Assembly: GCA_016617855.1 (NCBI GenBank)
Contig: JAECUM010003271.1
Coordinates: forward strand, 42,102 to 106,101
Source of the DNA: Megalonaias nervosa
Taxonomy: Eukaryota; Mollusca; Bivalvia; Unionida; Unionidae
DNA length: 64,000 nucleotides
Reading direction: 5' to 3'
Of this stretch, positions 13,201 to 26,395 are shown piece after piece. Made by a program: the position numbers and the translations under genes. Positions within the stretch are counted from its first letter, which is position 1; each line of letters opens with the position of its first letter. The notes beneath the pieces are model-generated. The model had not been told where the DNA came from. It did not search any database and worked only from the letters and a program-made list of their open reading frames with translations.

Positions 13201-15212
13201 ATTCCAATAAATGATCCCCCTACTTCATGTGCATTCATACAACATACATCTTCTAATGACCTTAACATAAGTGGTGAGTAGTCGAAGTTACCACTTGTCG
13301 TTCAATTATAATATAGCTAATGGTTCCATGTTCAGTTTCCGCTATGTTATCGTATATTGTTAAGTTTGCATCCGACTTCTATATGCATCTGTTTAAATTG
13401 TCATATTAACGGAACTGTGCGTAAATTATACATTTAATGTTATAGCTACACCAATTAAGCTATAAAAAAAACCCACCTTCGAACACTATACGTTAATATG
13501 CACTCAGACGGGTGCATATCGCACAGGCAGAGGGTGTGGCAGAAGGATCATAGCATCACACAGATAATGTATTTGATGTCCAGTTACGTGTAGTGTGCTA
13601 GCCGCTTATAAATTGTACACATGTCAAACATGAGTGCAATGCATCTTTTAAGCAAAGACGTACGGGATTGGAGGGGTTTCCTTATGTATGCTCTGTTGAA
13701 ACAAAAGAGCTATAACATCTGCCTTTTATGTTTTTATTTTGATGTTCGCATACAGGGCAATTTCTTTTTCTGTATCAAAATGATATATATATATCCGTTT
13801 CGTGATATCCACAGTTTCCTTGGCCAACTTCCTTTCACTTAACTCTGTTCGGATAGTTTTATGTACATGTTAAACAATTATTCTGATTCATAATCTTTCT
13901 AACTACTCTGCACTAAATAGTTTAAATGGTTGAAATGTCAATCGAATACACACAAGTTACCCGCCAAGTCACGGCATTTCTCTTCAAAGTATGACGAAAG
14001 CTCCCGCAGACCAAACACACAGTGCAGTGTCCAAAGACTTCAAAGCACTAATTACGTTTGAGACATCTCCAACATGCCCCTCTTTAGAACAAAAAGGTTA
14101 ATGGTAGTTTTTCTGATAAACATTCATTCGTTCAGCTAGACGTACGCGAGGCACGTCCATAGTGGATTAGAGAACAATGCACTGTTGTCAATACCACCAT
14201 CGGCCCCTATGATGGGACACGTTTTCCTCCACAGTATCATCAGACTCTGGAATAGGTATTTTGACAATTTCCTCTCTGAAGTCTGATGTGGGGTCTGCTT
14301 TTTCGTCTAGCCAGTCGCTGTTACTTATATTAGTATGCATGGTAGGGTTTATGAAGATTGTGATGTTCAGTGTTTCTCTGCTTACCAGTTTCATTTTGAA
14401 TTTTGACTTACAACTCCAACATGAGACCGTTTATCTACAACAGAGGTTTCAAAGGCAAATAAATACGGGAACCGAGTGAGGACTAGTACATTGGCCCAAG
14501 GGCCGCATTACTGGTGACGAAATATGCATTATTAATTATTTTACTAATTCCTTGTGTCGTTTCGGGTCGCAGGAAATAACTCCACCGACCACATGCGGCC
14601 CGCGTGCCGCGTGTTTGAGACCCCTGATCTGTAACATATGAGACCATCCTCGGAGATCCGCGATTATTTGCTCTTCCCTTCTGTGAAATTGACAATGCAG
14701 CCATACCATGCCTCTTTCTTGCGTGGGCCAATAGCGGGCACTATTGTAGCCTCTTCTGCCTTTGCTGTTTGCTTACCTTGTCGTTGTTTGCCTCAACCAG
14801 TCTCTTAATTCCTTTCCATGAGCTGAGTACGATTTTGCCTCTTAGCTTGGAGTATCACCAGTTAGAAAGTCTACAATTATTTTAATTTCTCGACAATTAT
14901 CCAATTAGAAAGGTGCGTAACATGTCGTTTCATGGATGCTACTCTTGTACGTTTGTCAGTAATGGTTGTCGCCCGTTTGATCACGTCTAGCGAATACTGT
15001 ACAAAACTTTGGAAAATAGTCCTGGGATGTGATAGATAGCTAACGTATGTTTGCTGCAATGATATCATTTTATCAAACTACAGTGATGGATATATTTAAT
15101 CCTTCACGCATGACACTGACTTTCTTTGTCGATAATGCCTATGGCAAAGAGAGCAATGCTTCTCACATCAATGCCCATTCTCGGACAATACTATATTTAT
15201 TTCAGTCAATCT

Positions 15213-15262
<50 letters not shown>

Positions 15263-17221
15263 TAAATTAATAACAGCTATAATCATTGGTTCTTTCAATG
15301 CCTTCGCTTCGTCATTGTGTGCATCAAAATTCACTAATGTTTCTGTTCTGATGTCCTTTACAGCGCCACATTTTTATGATCTGGCGGCCTCCAATAGACA
15401 ATGTATCCCAATAATTGGGGTTGCTGCTTCATAGCCAATATCACAACCAGAGAGATACTAATAGATTCTTATTCTTGCGAAATATCGAATGGTTGCACTT
15501 TGGGTAGTGTCAAAGTTTTGCTACATAAATGCTGCCAGTTGCAGTAATTTACCCACCTTCGCAAGTGTCTCTCCTTCACTTCCGTGGGGACTTTCCTCCC
15601 ATTAGAGGCTAATGGTGAAAAGCCGAACGCCTAAATATGGTCGAAACTGTCAAATACCAATTAAAACAGCACAACACGCTTTGTCAAATTTTGTCTATTG
15701 CTTCTCCGGTTTTGATAAAGCTCTACTTACGTAAACGATAACCATCTCCTTGTTGTCAACCTTCTGCGACAAAACGGCAATGACTAAATGAGAAAAGTAT
15801 ATGCGTCTAACATAAATGCATGCATAAGTCCTGGAAACCTAAAATGGTGGATTTGTCAATGCAGATTTCAGTTTCTTGAAAGTTCTGTCACCTTCTTCGG
15901 TCCATTTGAAAGAAGTATCCACTTCCATAATGTTATGCAAAGGAGATGCCATCTCAGGAAAGTGCCGCACAAATTGCGAATAATAGTCCACCAAAAACGG
16001 TACCAAAGGTAGAGGGCACGTTCTAACATTCTCCACATTAGCAGGGTCTAACTTAATCCCATTTCTAATTCCGAAACATCCAACTCGCGCTGAATTAAAC
16101 GACACTTTTGTTGTTAATACTCTAAATCCGTTTTTTTCATAAAAAAAAAAGAAGAAAAAAAAGCTTTTGCTTGTAACATCTTCCAAGACTGAAACATACG
16201 TATATCAGCAATTTATCAAAATAAGATAGTGCTTCATGTCCACATCACAAAATGTCAATGGCATCACTCTCTGAAACGTTGGTGGGGGTGTTTCTGATTC
16301 AAATGGCATAACCTTGTATTGAAATAATCCCGATTCCAAAGAATGTTTTATTTTCTTTCTCTGGAGCTAGATCAGCCTAATGCCAAATATGAGGAAATAA
16401 ACCACGAAACATTTGCCATACATACAAAGGTAATGACCATAGCCGGTGCAATTTGTTTTATGTCAACACTTTTAAGTTTCGGAAATCAAAGCAAAAAATG
16501 AATTAAAACACCAGGGATAGATAGTACAGTCTTGAAAAATCTTCTCCTTTAAACTCTATGTTTCAATAAGGTATCCTATATTGCCTTTGTTTAAATGGAG
16601 CACTCCAAGTTACCGAGTCAGTAAATCCTCATTAGTTCCAAAGATATCTACAAAATTGTGCAGAAGCCGCTAAATCTCTACGTCTTTTTTTGGATTCATG
16701 ATTCAAATATCAATCTCTAATGTGAGAACAACGCTACTGTCCACAAATATATCCGCTGCTCTCCGATCTGGACCATGCCTCACCTCCTTGCCTACAAGTG
16801 TTGTTGCTTGACTTGAATACCGCAGCGGAGCACGCCCTAGCAAATCGCATCTCTGATCATACAGATGGGTAAGACTGCCAAATAGGCCTGCCTTTTTAAC
16901 AGTACACAACAGTCTGTAAGGGGGGTTTAGCAATTTTGTACAACTGTGCCATGATGTACAAATCAAAAGAATCTGGCGCGCAATAATTCATCCTTAGAAT
17001 GGAACACATCTGATGGTCAACTATTCCGCAATAAACGTCACCTACTGACAAATAATAAGTATAGAGATGTGTTTCAATCAGTCTCACGTCCATTTGTTAT
17101 TTTAACATCTTTCACGCGTATCACTTCTCTTCGTGCTAAAAATCGAATCTTACGCCCTTGACATATTATTACTTTTCTTGTGTCAAAGACAACTTCATAC
17201 TTCGCAGTAAAATTCATCTAA

Positions 17222-17302
<81 letters not shown>

Positions 17303-17939
17303 ATAAACGATCTCTCCATTTCTCTAAATCCGGTATGTAAGGTACACTGTTTATTTGATCGCAGTCGCATACTTCTTTGGAACTCATTATTCTCTTCTCA
17401 GTGGCAACGGAGCAAATTGAATCGCATATAAACGTATATATTTGATCCCCACTATTACGATGAAACTTCTAAATTAAATTTCTTAAAATTATTTCCTTTC
17501 ACTTACTAAAACGCCGATGCGTGTATCCTAACCAGTGACAAGTCATACGATCGTTAAAGCTCTTGTTTCTTAATTTTTGTCTGAAATATCCATTTTATTC
17601 CAAATCCGATGGTATCCACTTCGCTTAACTCTACGATTTGACTAGTTGTATCTCGTTGTTCATTGATTTCCATATCTTGTATAAACAGAAGAACCTTTGA
17701 GGTGAGAGAGAAACTCAGACGAAATTATTTTGCTATAACGCCGTCACAAACTGGCTTTTTAGCATGAAGTGAAAAGCAACGCGGTAATTGAAAATGGGAA
17801 CTGCAGTGCAAATGTATCATTCTTTATTGTGTATGTACAATTGTTATGTTGACATATGTGACTTATTTTGCTTCTCTCCAATATATCGTTTTAGCATAAG
17901 TTTCCTATGACTCCTTTTCGGCAAAAAGCTAACTCACAC

Positions 17940-17984
<45 letters not shown>

Positions 17985-20900
17985 TTCATTTCAGTAACAA
18001 ACTTGGAATTTGTTGGCAGTTGCATCTAATTGTTATTTTGCGTATTTAAGTGTTAATTGCAGCAGGTATCGATGGTGATGGTGGCATGCTTTGATCGCGG
18101 GGGTGGCGGTGACGATCAAAAGGTGTGAAAAGATAAATGAGATGTGATAAGTCATCTCTGTATTATTGGTAGATGATGTGGTAAGGTAAATATTTTCACG
18201 TCACATAGCCCCTGCCGTCCGCACCCCTTTCCTTAAATAACGTTTGTTTCGCTCATATGTCACATATATAAAATCACACCAAATATAAACACACATTAAA
18301 CAGTTTATTTTTCATTTAGTATTATGTCGGCTTATCTGAGTATTTATGTATAGTGTTCGACGATTAAATTAATTCCTTTTTAGGGAGTCGAAGTAGCTCA
18401 GTTGGTAGTGCTCTAACCTCATAATCCAAGGTTCGCGGGTTCGATACTCGCCCATGCCAGTCTAGGTTATCTGCCTCGGCGTGTCCTTGAAAGTGCTGCC
18501 GTTTCATCGGCATTATATAGTTAGTAATGTGTCAAAAGTGCCATTACAACCAAATCAAGAAAGCGATATGATAAGCAACAGAAACATCGTTCTCTCACAG
18601 TTGATGTGAAAATATAGACAGAGATGCACAGAGAAACAGGATGCAGGGGTGACCACAGATGATACCATATGGAAGCTGCTAAAAGAGTGTCGTTACCGAG
18701 ATAAATGTTGAAAGACAAGTGACGGAGACAACTGACTACATAAGGCAGGGACATTGGATGCATGTAGAAGGAATGTACTTGAACTAGGAAGGTGGTTACT
18801 TATTGGATAAAAAGATAAAGAGATTGAGGAAAGAAGAGTGGAAATATATAGGATTTGAAGGAAGTAATGTTTAGTGTATCTTTTAAAGAACAGATGGGTC
18901 ACAGGGCACAATGCTAGCCTATGTATGTTTTTCAATACTCAGTAAAACAGTTTTTTTGATACAGAAGTGTTAATCTAATATAAAGATGAAACGAGATACA
19001 TGTATTAGTAGCTAATTGGTAACTAATATAGGCACAATTGCTCGAGACATTGGATTCCAAAATCAACTATTAGTTATGGAGAGATAAACTGAGATTACAC
19101 AAACTTATCAGTAAGACAAGAGAGTCTGCAGGGCCGTTCACGTAACTGATTAACTGATATAAAATATGGCAAACATTTATATTCTTCGCATCTGAAAATC
19201 TGGGAAAATATCTGATACTTTGTTGGAAGTTGATAATTACAATGAAATATTAACTTGCTGACTCACAGGTGAAAGCAAAACTCCGTATATTTTAGCATTG
19301 TACGATGACTTACAATTAGTAGTGATTATTTGATATTAATTTATGTTATTAACTACCGACTACAATAATCGATTACTGAATTAATGAAATATCTGAGTCT
19401 AGACATCAGATGGACATGTGCGCAGTATTAGTGTGAAACAGGAAAGGGAGACAGTGGGCTTGTATATACTTAGGCTAACAGAAAACAAAATAGTGAGCCA
19501 CGAAAAGTTTTGGATGTTGTGATAGGGATGCAACCTATAATGAGTCATGGAAATAATTTTAAGGGGATGCTGTCATCAAGAACTGTGTGTTGCTTGAAGA
19601 GTCACACAAACTAACCCTGACACGTGACTGGAGGTAACGTTATGTTGGTACATGCTATTCACATATCGCAGTATGACGTTATTTCCAATCACCTGTCAAA
19701 ATAAGTCTTGATATTCTGCGGTGCTGATCAATATATACAATTCGTTTTAACCAATATTGCAAGTTATGTACTCGGTAATTAGCTGCAAAAGACATTTTCG
19801 AAAAAATATTTATTTTAAACGAAGAAACTACAAGTTATAAATATTTTTTCTATGTTGCAAACTTAGTATTCAAACACTAGCAATATAATGTTCCACAAGT
19901 TTCTTTTAAAAAAATAGTTTGTAAGAGATCCGACATATTGCAGGAGCATTCTCAGAAGATCAAATCCCGGATTGGGTAATCAATATTCAGTATGCATTAT
20001 TGCCAGAGAAATGTGTCAGAGATTGAATTAATACACGTATTATTTCATAAAGCAACTTACCTCGAAATACGTCCAATAATAATACGTCCGAGACCTCATT
20101 AAAACCCAGCTATGCTCTTTAAAAAGAAAGAATGTCTTACTACAGATCTTGCTATAATGGTTACAAATTTTAACTCATACACCAACTTGTATGAAAGTCT
20201 ATACGGCAATATAACTCATACACCAACTAGTATCAAAAATCTTTACGGTAATGTAACTCATACACCAACTAATTTAAAATGTATATGCGGTAATGTAACT
20301 CAGACACCCATTAGCATAAAATGTCTATACGGTAATATAACTCATACACAGGCTAGTATAACAAGTCTATACGGTAATATAGTTCATACACTAACTAGTA
20401 TCAAAAGTCTATACGGTAATATAACTCATACACCAACTGACATAAAATGTCAATACTGTAATGTAACTTGTAACACCAAGTAGCACAAAAAGTCTATACG
20501 GTAATAAAACTAGTACACCAACTAGTATCAAAATTCTATACGGTGATATAACTCATACACAGCTAGTATAAAAAGTCTATATGATAATAAAAGTCTGAGC
20601 TGTTTCGAGTTGGCCAGATTCAAGATCACCCAAGACAGGCAAGGACCTTATGAAATTATGAACGATATCTTTTGTCATCTGAATTATTCTTCAGATGGTC
20701 ATTTTCTTCAAAATGTGCGAAGAAGTTTCATTTGTGATAGGTGGCAAATAGAGATTACCCTCAATAATCTGCAAGGATTTCGCTCATAATCAAACTCGAC
20801 CAAAAATCTAAAAATAAAAGGCCAGAGTGGTGTGATCGCTGGGCCAGTATCTTTGTGCGAGATTATCCAAATGATGAACACTCTCCTTACTCAAAGATTG

Positions 20901-22692
20901 CTCACACATTTATACCAGGAAATATCTGATAGAAACCTCACCAGCCTCCGTCACGAGCACGCAGAATCGTTTAGCATATGGATACTGGCTTTTATGTCAG
21001 CCTATCGCAACATTCAGTCGAAGTATTTACAAAATTCGGAGATGCTCGGACAAGAAAACCAGCTGAGATAAATCGCTATTACCACAGTTTCTTTGGGGTG
21101 GTACATCGTATCTGCAAAACGTTCCTTATAAAAAACAATTAGAGGCAAATATTTGTGAAAACGACGTGGCGCATCAAAGATATTAAAGTAACCAGTATTT
21201 ATCTCAGTGGATTGTTTTTTTTTTTTTTTTTTTTTTTTTTGTTGAGCGGCACTGATTTCTTTCAAATACTTTGATCAATTGTTTAAGTTGGCTGAGATTG
21301 AAGGCAAATACAGGAAAGACCAAAGGAATTCAGGTGCATGTTAACTAGAATAGTTAAATTTGATTTTGGTTCTTATAATGATTGACTATTTCTTTCAGAT
21401 GTATAGAAGATGAATAGTTAAACGCAGACCGACGCCATACCAATATAAATACTTTTTAATATATGTTTCTCTTTTTCCTGGATTCATATAGGCCCATTTA
21501 CTTTATTTGTCCCAACCAATGAAGCCATCTCGAAGTTACATAAATTGTACATCACCGATAAGGAGCTTGTACAGTATCACGTTATTATGGGTAAAGTCTT
21601 GTCCAGTCAGCTTAAAAACGAAGAACTAATACCAACACTACTGAAGCCTAATGACACTGCTCTGGACATTCGGTTTAACCTCTACAAAGGAGATAAGGTA
21701 GGTAATTACAGTATTATTTTATGTTTAATCCCATGATATTGACTGAGGAAAGTGGCCAAGATTCTGTCTAAATTGTCCTTAAAATCATGCAAGTAACCCA
21801 CTTTAATTCAAATAATATTTTTATATATCCATCTGACAGACGCCCTTCTGGGTCATGTTCCGGTGATTGTCGACCAAATTGTTTGCCGTTTTCAAAATCC
21901 CCAAAGTCGATTTGCTTTCGGCAAACATTCGGTATGTATTGTAACTAAACGTAAATCTCCGAGGATACAAAATGACAAATCATACAACTGCTTTATTGGA
22001 CCGTCCTATCCGTCGATGAATCATACAATCCCAGATGGTGTCTTGTCAGTTTACCACATGATACTAGCTTCTGGAGGTCTGATGCCTTGTAATCCACAGA
22101 TTTGCGATGGCTACTTTCGTATGACGCAAAGTGGCATTTTGATCGTACGCGCAGTAACGACAACTGTAGTATTAAAACAACGACTATATATGTATACTGA
22201 TGTCAGGGAGCAATAAATAAACAAAATAATAAAAAGAAAACAAAACAAAACATTAAATAAATGGGATTGGAACATAAAACAGGCATGCACTGCAAACTCG
22301 CTATCTCCTACTATCTGCATTTAAAAATGTCCTAATGTAAACAGTCTAAATAATGGTTAGAAAAAGTTCCTCTTACACGGGGTTTAATATTTAATAATTC
22401 CATTCCATTCTTTAATCCATTAAGGCAAACAGTATACATTCTGTATACATACATACGAACAGTATACATTCAACACAGCCTGTTAAAACTGCCGCCTTGG
22501 TTTCGCATAATTTCTACTTACAGAGATGAGCAGGCACCGACTGAGTGTACACCTGGTTTGACTGATATAGCTTGGTTTAAATGATAAATAAAAAATAACC
22601 TTCCTAGATGTCAATAATTACAGTTAAAAAAGTCTTTGCGTCAGTCTTTGCCAATGTAATTTCTCCGCTCCTCGACTATTTACGTGAAATTA

Positions 22693-22759
<67 letters not shown>

Positions 22760-25700
22760 TCCTCAGCTATTAACTGCCGAAGGAAGCAGCGTCACAGTTC
22801 CAGATAAAATGGCGGAAAATGGGGTTGTGCACGTGGTAGACAGAGTTCTATACCCAGTTCCCTTGACGAACCTCCCTGTGCTGATTGCAATGCTAAAGTC
22901 AACATCTACCATGATGTCTGCCCTGAGCTTAGTTGATCTCGTGGATTACTTAATGGGTAAAGAACAGAGCAATTAATTTTTTTTTCACCTGTCCATCACA
23001 CAATCAGTCTATGTATCTGTGATTTACGGTGTTTCCTTATTTTTAAAATTGTCTTGTTTTACTTTGTTATTTAGGTGCCATAGCCAAATAATGAAAGCGA
23101 ATTGTAAGACAGACGAAGCTGTCTCTGTATGCTTGTCTTGCTGTCCCTCAATCGCACTATCCTTTTGTGCTCTCAAATATAAGTTGACTGTATTTTCAAT
23201 GTCAAAATGCAACTAACCCTCCATCTCCCAACCACTTCAAACAATAAAACAACAACAACAACAAAACCAACAAGAAAAAAGTCCCCCAGAAAAACAAAAA
23301 ACAAACTTACAAGTCGCTTGCTGTCAGTACCATCTTTAACTTATGCCTATATTTGTTGTGCTTTTCGGCAGTGAAAGTACAAACAATTAAACAAGCACAA
23401 ACTGTTTGCTTTGTGATTTTGGATGCACAAATGGATAAAAACCTTCATTGTTCATTAATGGAGGGTTTCACTGTTGCAGATTGAGATGAGACTATTGAAG
23501 GTAGATAATTGTCCACTTGTTTTCATCATTTCAAAAATCTTTATAGAAGGTTGTGTGGAATTCTGTGTCGATGAAATAGCGTCAAAATCTGTATTTGATA
23601 GACTGTGTCAAAATATTCAGGATGTTGATTCTCCCCTTAGTACATTTAGTTTTTTCTTAATCAAAGAAAGACGTCAGATTCCTTTTTATGAAATAGTCTG
23701 ACAAGAGATGGAGTGTTACTTTTCGGTGGACATGCTAAACATACAGGAGCTGTAGCTCAGTGGTTAGCATTAGGATTTCCTACGCAGGAATACCAGATTC
23801 TATCCACAGACCAGTTTAGGTCAGCTGCCGTGTTGTTTTCTTAGGCAAGACACTTGATACTTCAATCTCATTGCCCAACAATACCAAATGTAATCCATAA
23901 GTTCACAACTATTTGCAATGTATGGTCCTCGAGTATCCTTTATAGACAAATTTCGCTGAATTCGACATTTCTTTTTTTCTGCTTCAGGGGGACCATTCAC
24001 GTTGTTTGCACCTACAAATGATGCCTTCTTAAAGTTGCCCCCAGATGAACTTAATAAATTACTGGCAAATCATACAGCTCTCACTGGTAAGATCATTTTG
24101 CTATGTCAGTGCCAACAATATAGTTTTTTTAGACGTGTTTGACTAAGCTGCATATTTTATTCCACAGCCAACCAGAAAGATGGGGTTTATTTACCAAATT
24201 TTAAAGGGTATAGGCTTTGCATCACTTTGCGAAATTTAGGCAGAAAGAAATCATATTTTTTTTTTTTAGTTCCTAAAAACTGATAAACAAATACGTGTTT
24301 CACTTTCATTATTTGTTTGCTAAAACAGTCGATACAGATTTATAAATTCTTTATTTTTGGTCTGAAATAGTCGCTACAGATTTATAACTTTCTTCTATTT
24401 GTGCAAAGATGGTTACTATAGATTTGTAACTTCCGTAGGTTCTTCACAAGTTAGCCCAGGATAAGTTTTACTCTTGTAAGGAATTTTGGAGGGAAGTTTA
24501 TATCACTGAAGATTTTATAACACAGAGACTCTTTAAAAGCTGTATAATTTTTCTCCTCAAAATTCAAGGACACATCTAAGGTAAGGTGCAAGATCCCATA
24601 TTTAATGAATGATCTACACACAACTGTATAAATATATAACTGTTCTACAAATTTTTCAAAATATATACATACCTTGTATGTGCAAGCTTGTCATGTGATG
24701 ACTGAATAAATTCATACGCCCATCGAATCATGGCAATGGTTAGAAAAGATGAAGATCGGTATTTGGGGCTAGTAAACAATAGTCCGCAGAGTGAACTTCT
24801 TAAACAGGTACTGAATATTACCTGTTCTAACAAGAGTTATCGAACCTATTCGGATAACTGGAATCACGTGCTTCACTTAGATATATAAGCAAAACAATTA
24901 AAATGTACGGAGATGATTTGAAGGAGAAAAGGGTCTCTCCGCTACTCAAGGATAGCTCACGTCTGTAACGCATCAATACAGACTCTTGAAAGGTCTGATA
25001 CTAAACGCTGTTCTATAAATCAAACATGGTAAAAGGCTGTATTGTATGCAGTATGAACTGGTATAAGCATTAAATGTTTCAAAAGCTGGATCGAAGATCT
25101 TGTTGGCCTCTCTGGAATCTTTTTGAATCTCGGATAACGTACCGAATTTTTTCCACCAATACAATGGGTGCTAAGGCATATGAGGTAGTTGAAATTTACA
25201 TTCAAGACAAACCAAACGATCATAAGATTCCACAATCTTGTTTTTTTAAATTAAAAAAACAAAACAAAACATTGTTACAGTTATATTGATTCTTGACTAG
25301 GATAATGATAGAAACAAAAATGGAACCTGACAGAATGGTTGCTAGTCTTTTTGTCTTTAATGTTATAATGTCTCTTCGATATATCGATAATGCGCGCTTA
25401 ACTTTAGTCCATGACTGAACATTGTACTTTGAGATAATGTTCATTTATAAACATGTCTACATAGCTAACTTTTATCCATGATTTTGCGTTGTAAAAAAGA
25501 CATTAACATAGCTTTTTGAGTTCAGAATATTCTAGGAACGACCTTGTTTGCAATATGACTGAATGTTTCAATTAGAAATGACTCATAGAAAAAAATTCCA
25601 GATCAATCTATTGTCTTAGTTCAAGTGGAAAAAATTACAAACAGAGGCTTTGTAAACAAATTCATTTATTCCTGTTTATATCAGTCTTTGGGAATCTATA

Positions 25701-26318
25701 ATCGTAGTTTGCAGTTGTGTTCAGATATAATTCGAAAGAAAGTAGTTAAATTGGAATTAATACAGTGCTCATTAACTGGATTTACACATTATTTGGGGAT
25801 TATTGAGAATTCATTCAAAGACATTCTGGACTGTAAGGATATTCAAGACTGTTGGAGTTCATTTGGAACATTCTATTCTTTTGGACTTGTGATTGACCAT
25901 TTAGGACTGTTTTGGAATTTTATTTACAATGCTGTAAGTGTTTCTTATATTTACACTTTGTAATTTAAAAAAGTAAATAACCTGTTGATTTTACTTAGAT
26001 TGTCAGTTTCGCGTATTTCTGTTAATTTACGACCTAGAGCCAGACTAGGTCATGTTACTCTCCTGTCACATCGGAAGAAAGTAAATCTCAAAATCTGGAG
26101 AAAAGCTTTAAAACTTTGGAGTACAACAGTTAAAATATCAACGTTTTGTGTATTTAACGTAATATTAAGCTCTATCTCAGTGATTATTGGTTGCTAGGCC
26201 ATCCCAGCTTCACACTGATTTGTAGATGTCAGTCTGGGAGCTTGTTCCTTCTGTGAATTGCGCAGACTGCAAAAGTTCTTGAATAGTACGAGGAGGTCAA
26301 GGATAATATATGTCGGCC

Positions 26319-26395
<77 letters not shown>

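Larger units (their letters stand above)
10012..21491 (+). other. Intron 1 of the FAS1 gene (GC-AG, 11.5 kb)
   Basis: The donor is GCAAGT and the acceptor ATAG. It contains microsatellites, two minisatellites, a hAT MITE, a SINE, a Gypsy fragment and a poly(T) run (21215-21240), each listed separately. Between them (for example 11.5-14.4, 16.2-17.2 and 18.5-20.1 kb) I see only AT-rich sequence and short meaningless frames. Confidence 0.8.

Noticed and set aside
16703..17093. Minus-strand frames of 87 and 65 codons
   Set aside because: No family recognised and no coding context beside the Gypsy fragment; too weak to call.
18383..18460. Functional tRNA gene at 18.4 kb
   Set aside because: A and B boxes are good, but the sequence continues into a SINE body and no clean acceptor stem is seen.
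20112..20483. Repeat protein gene
   Set aside because: The frame is a by-product of a 42-bp minisatellite inside an intron, with no start or splice context.
20170..20592. CRISPR-like array
   Set aside because: Units are contiguous without spacers, and the genome is animal.
21863..22216. 117-codon frame as an extra FAS1 exon
   Set aside because: Exons 2 and 3 already join in phase to complete the domain, and the frame resembles no FAS1 sequence.
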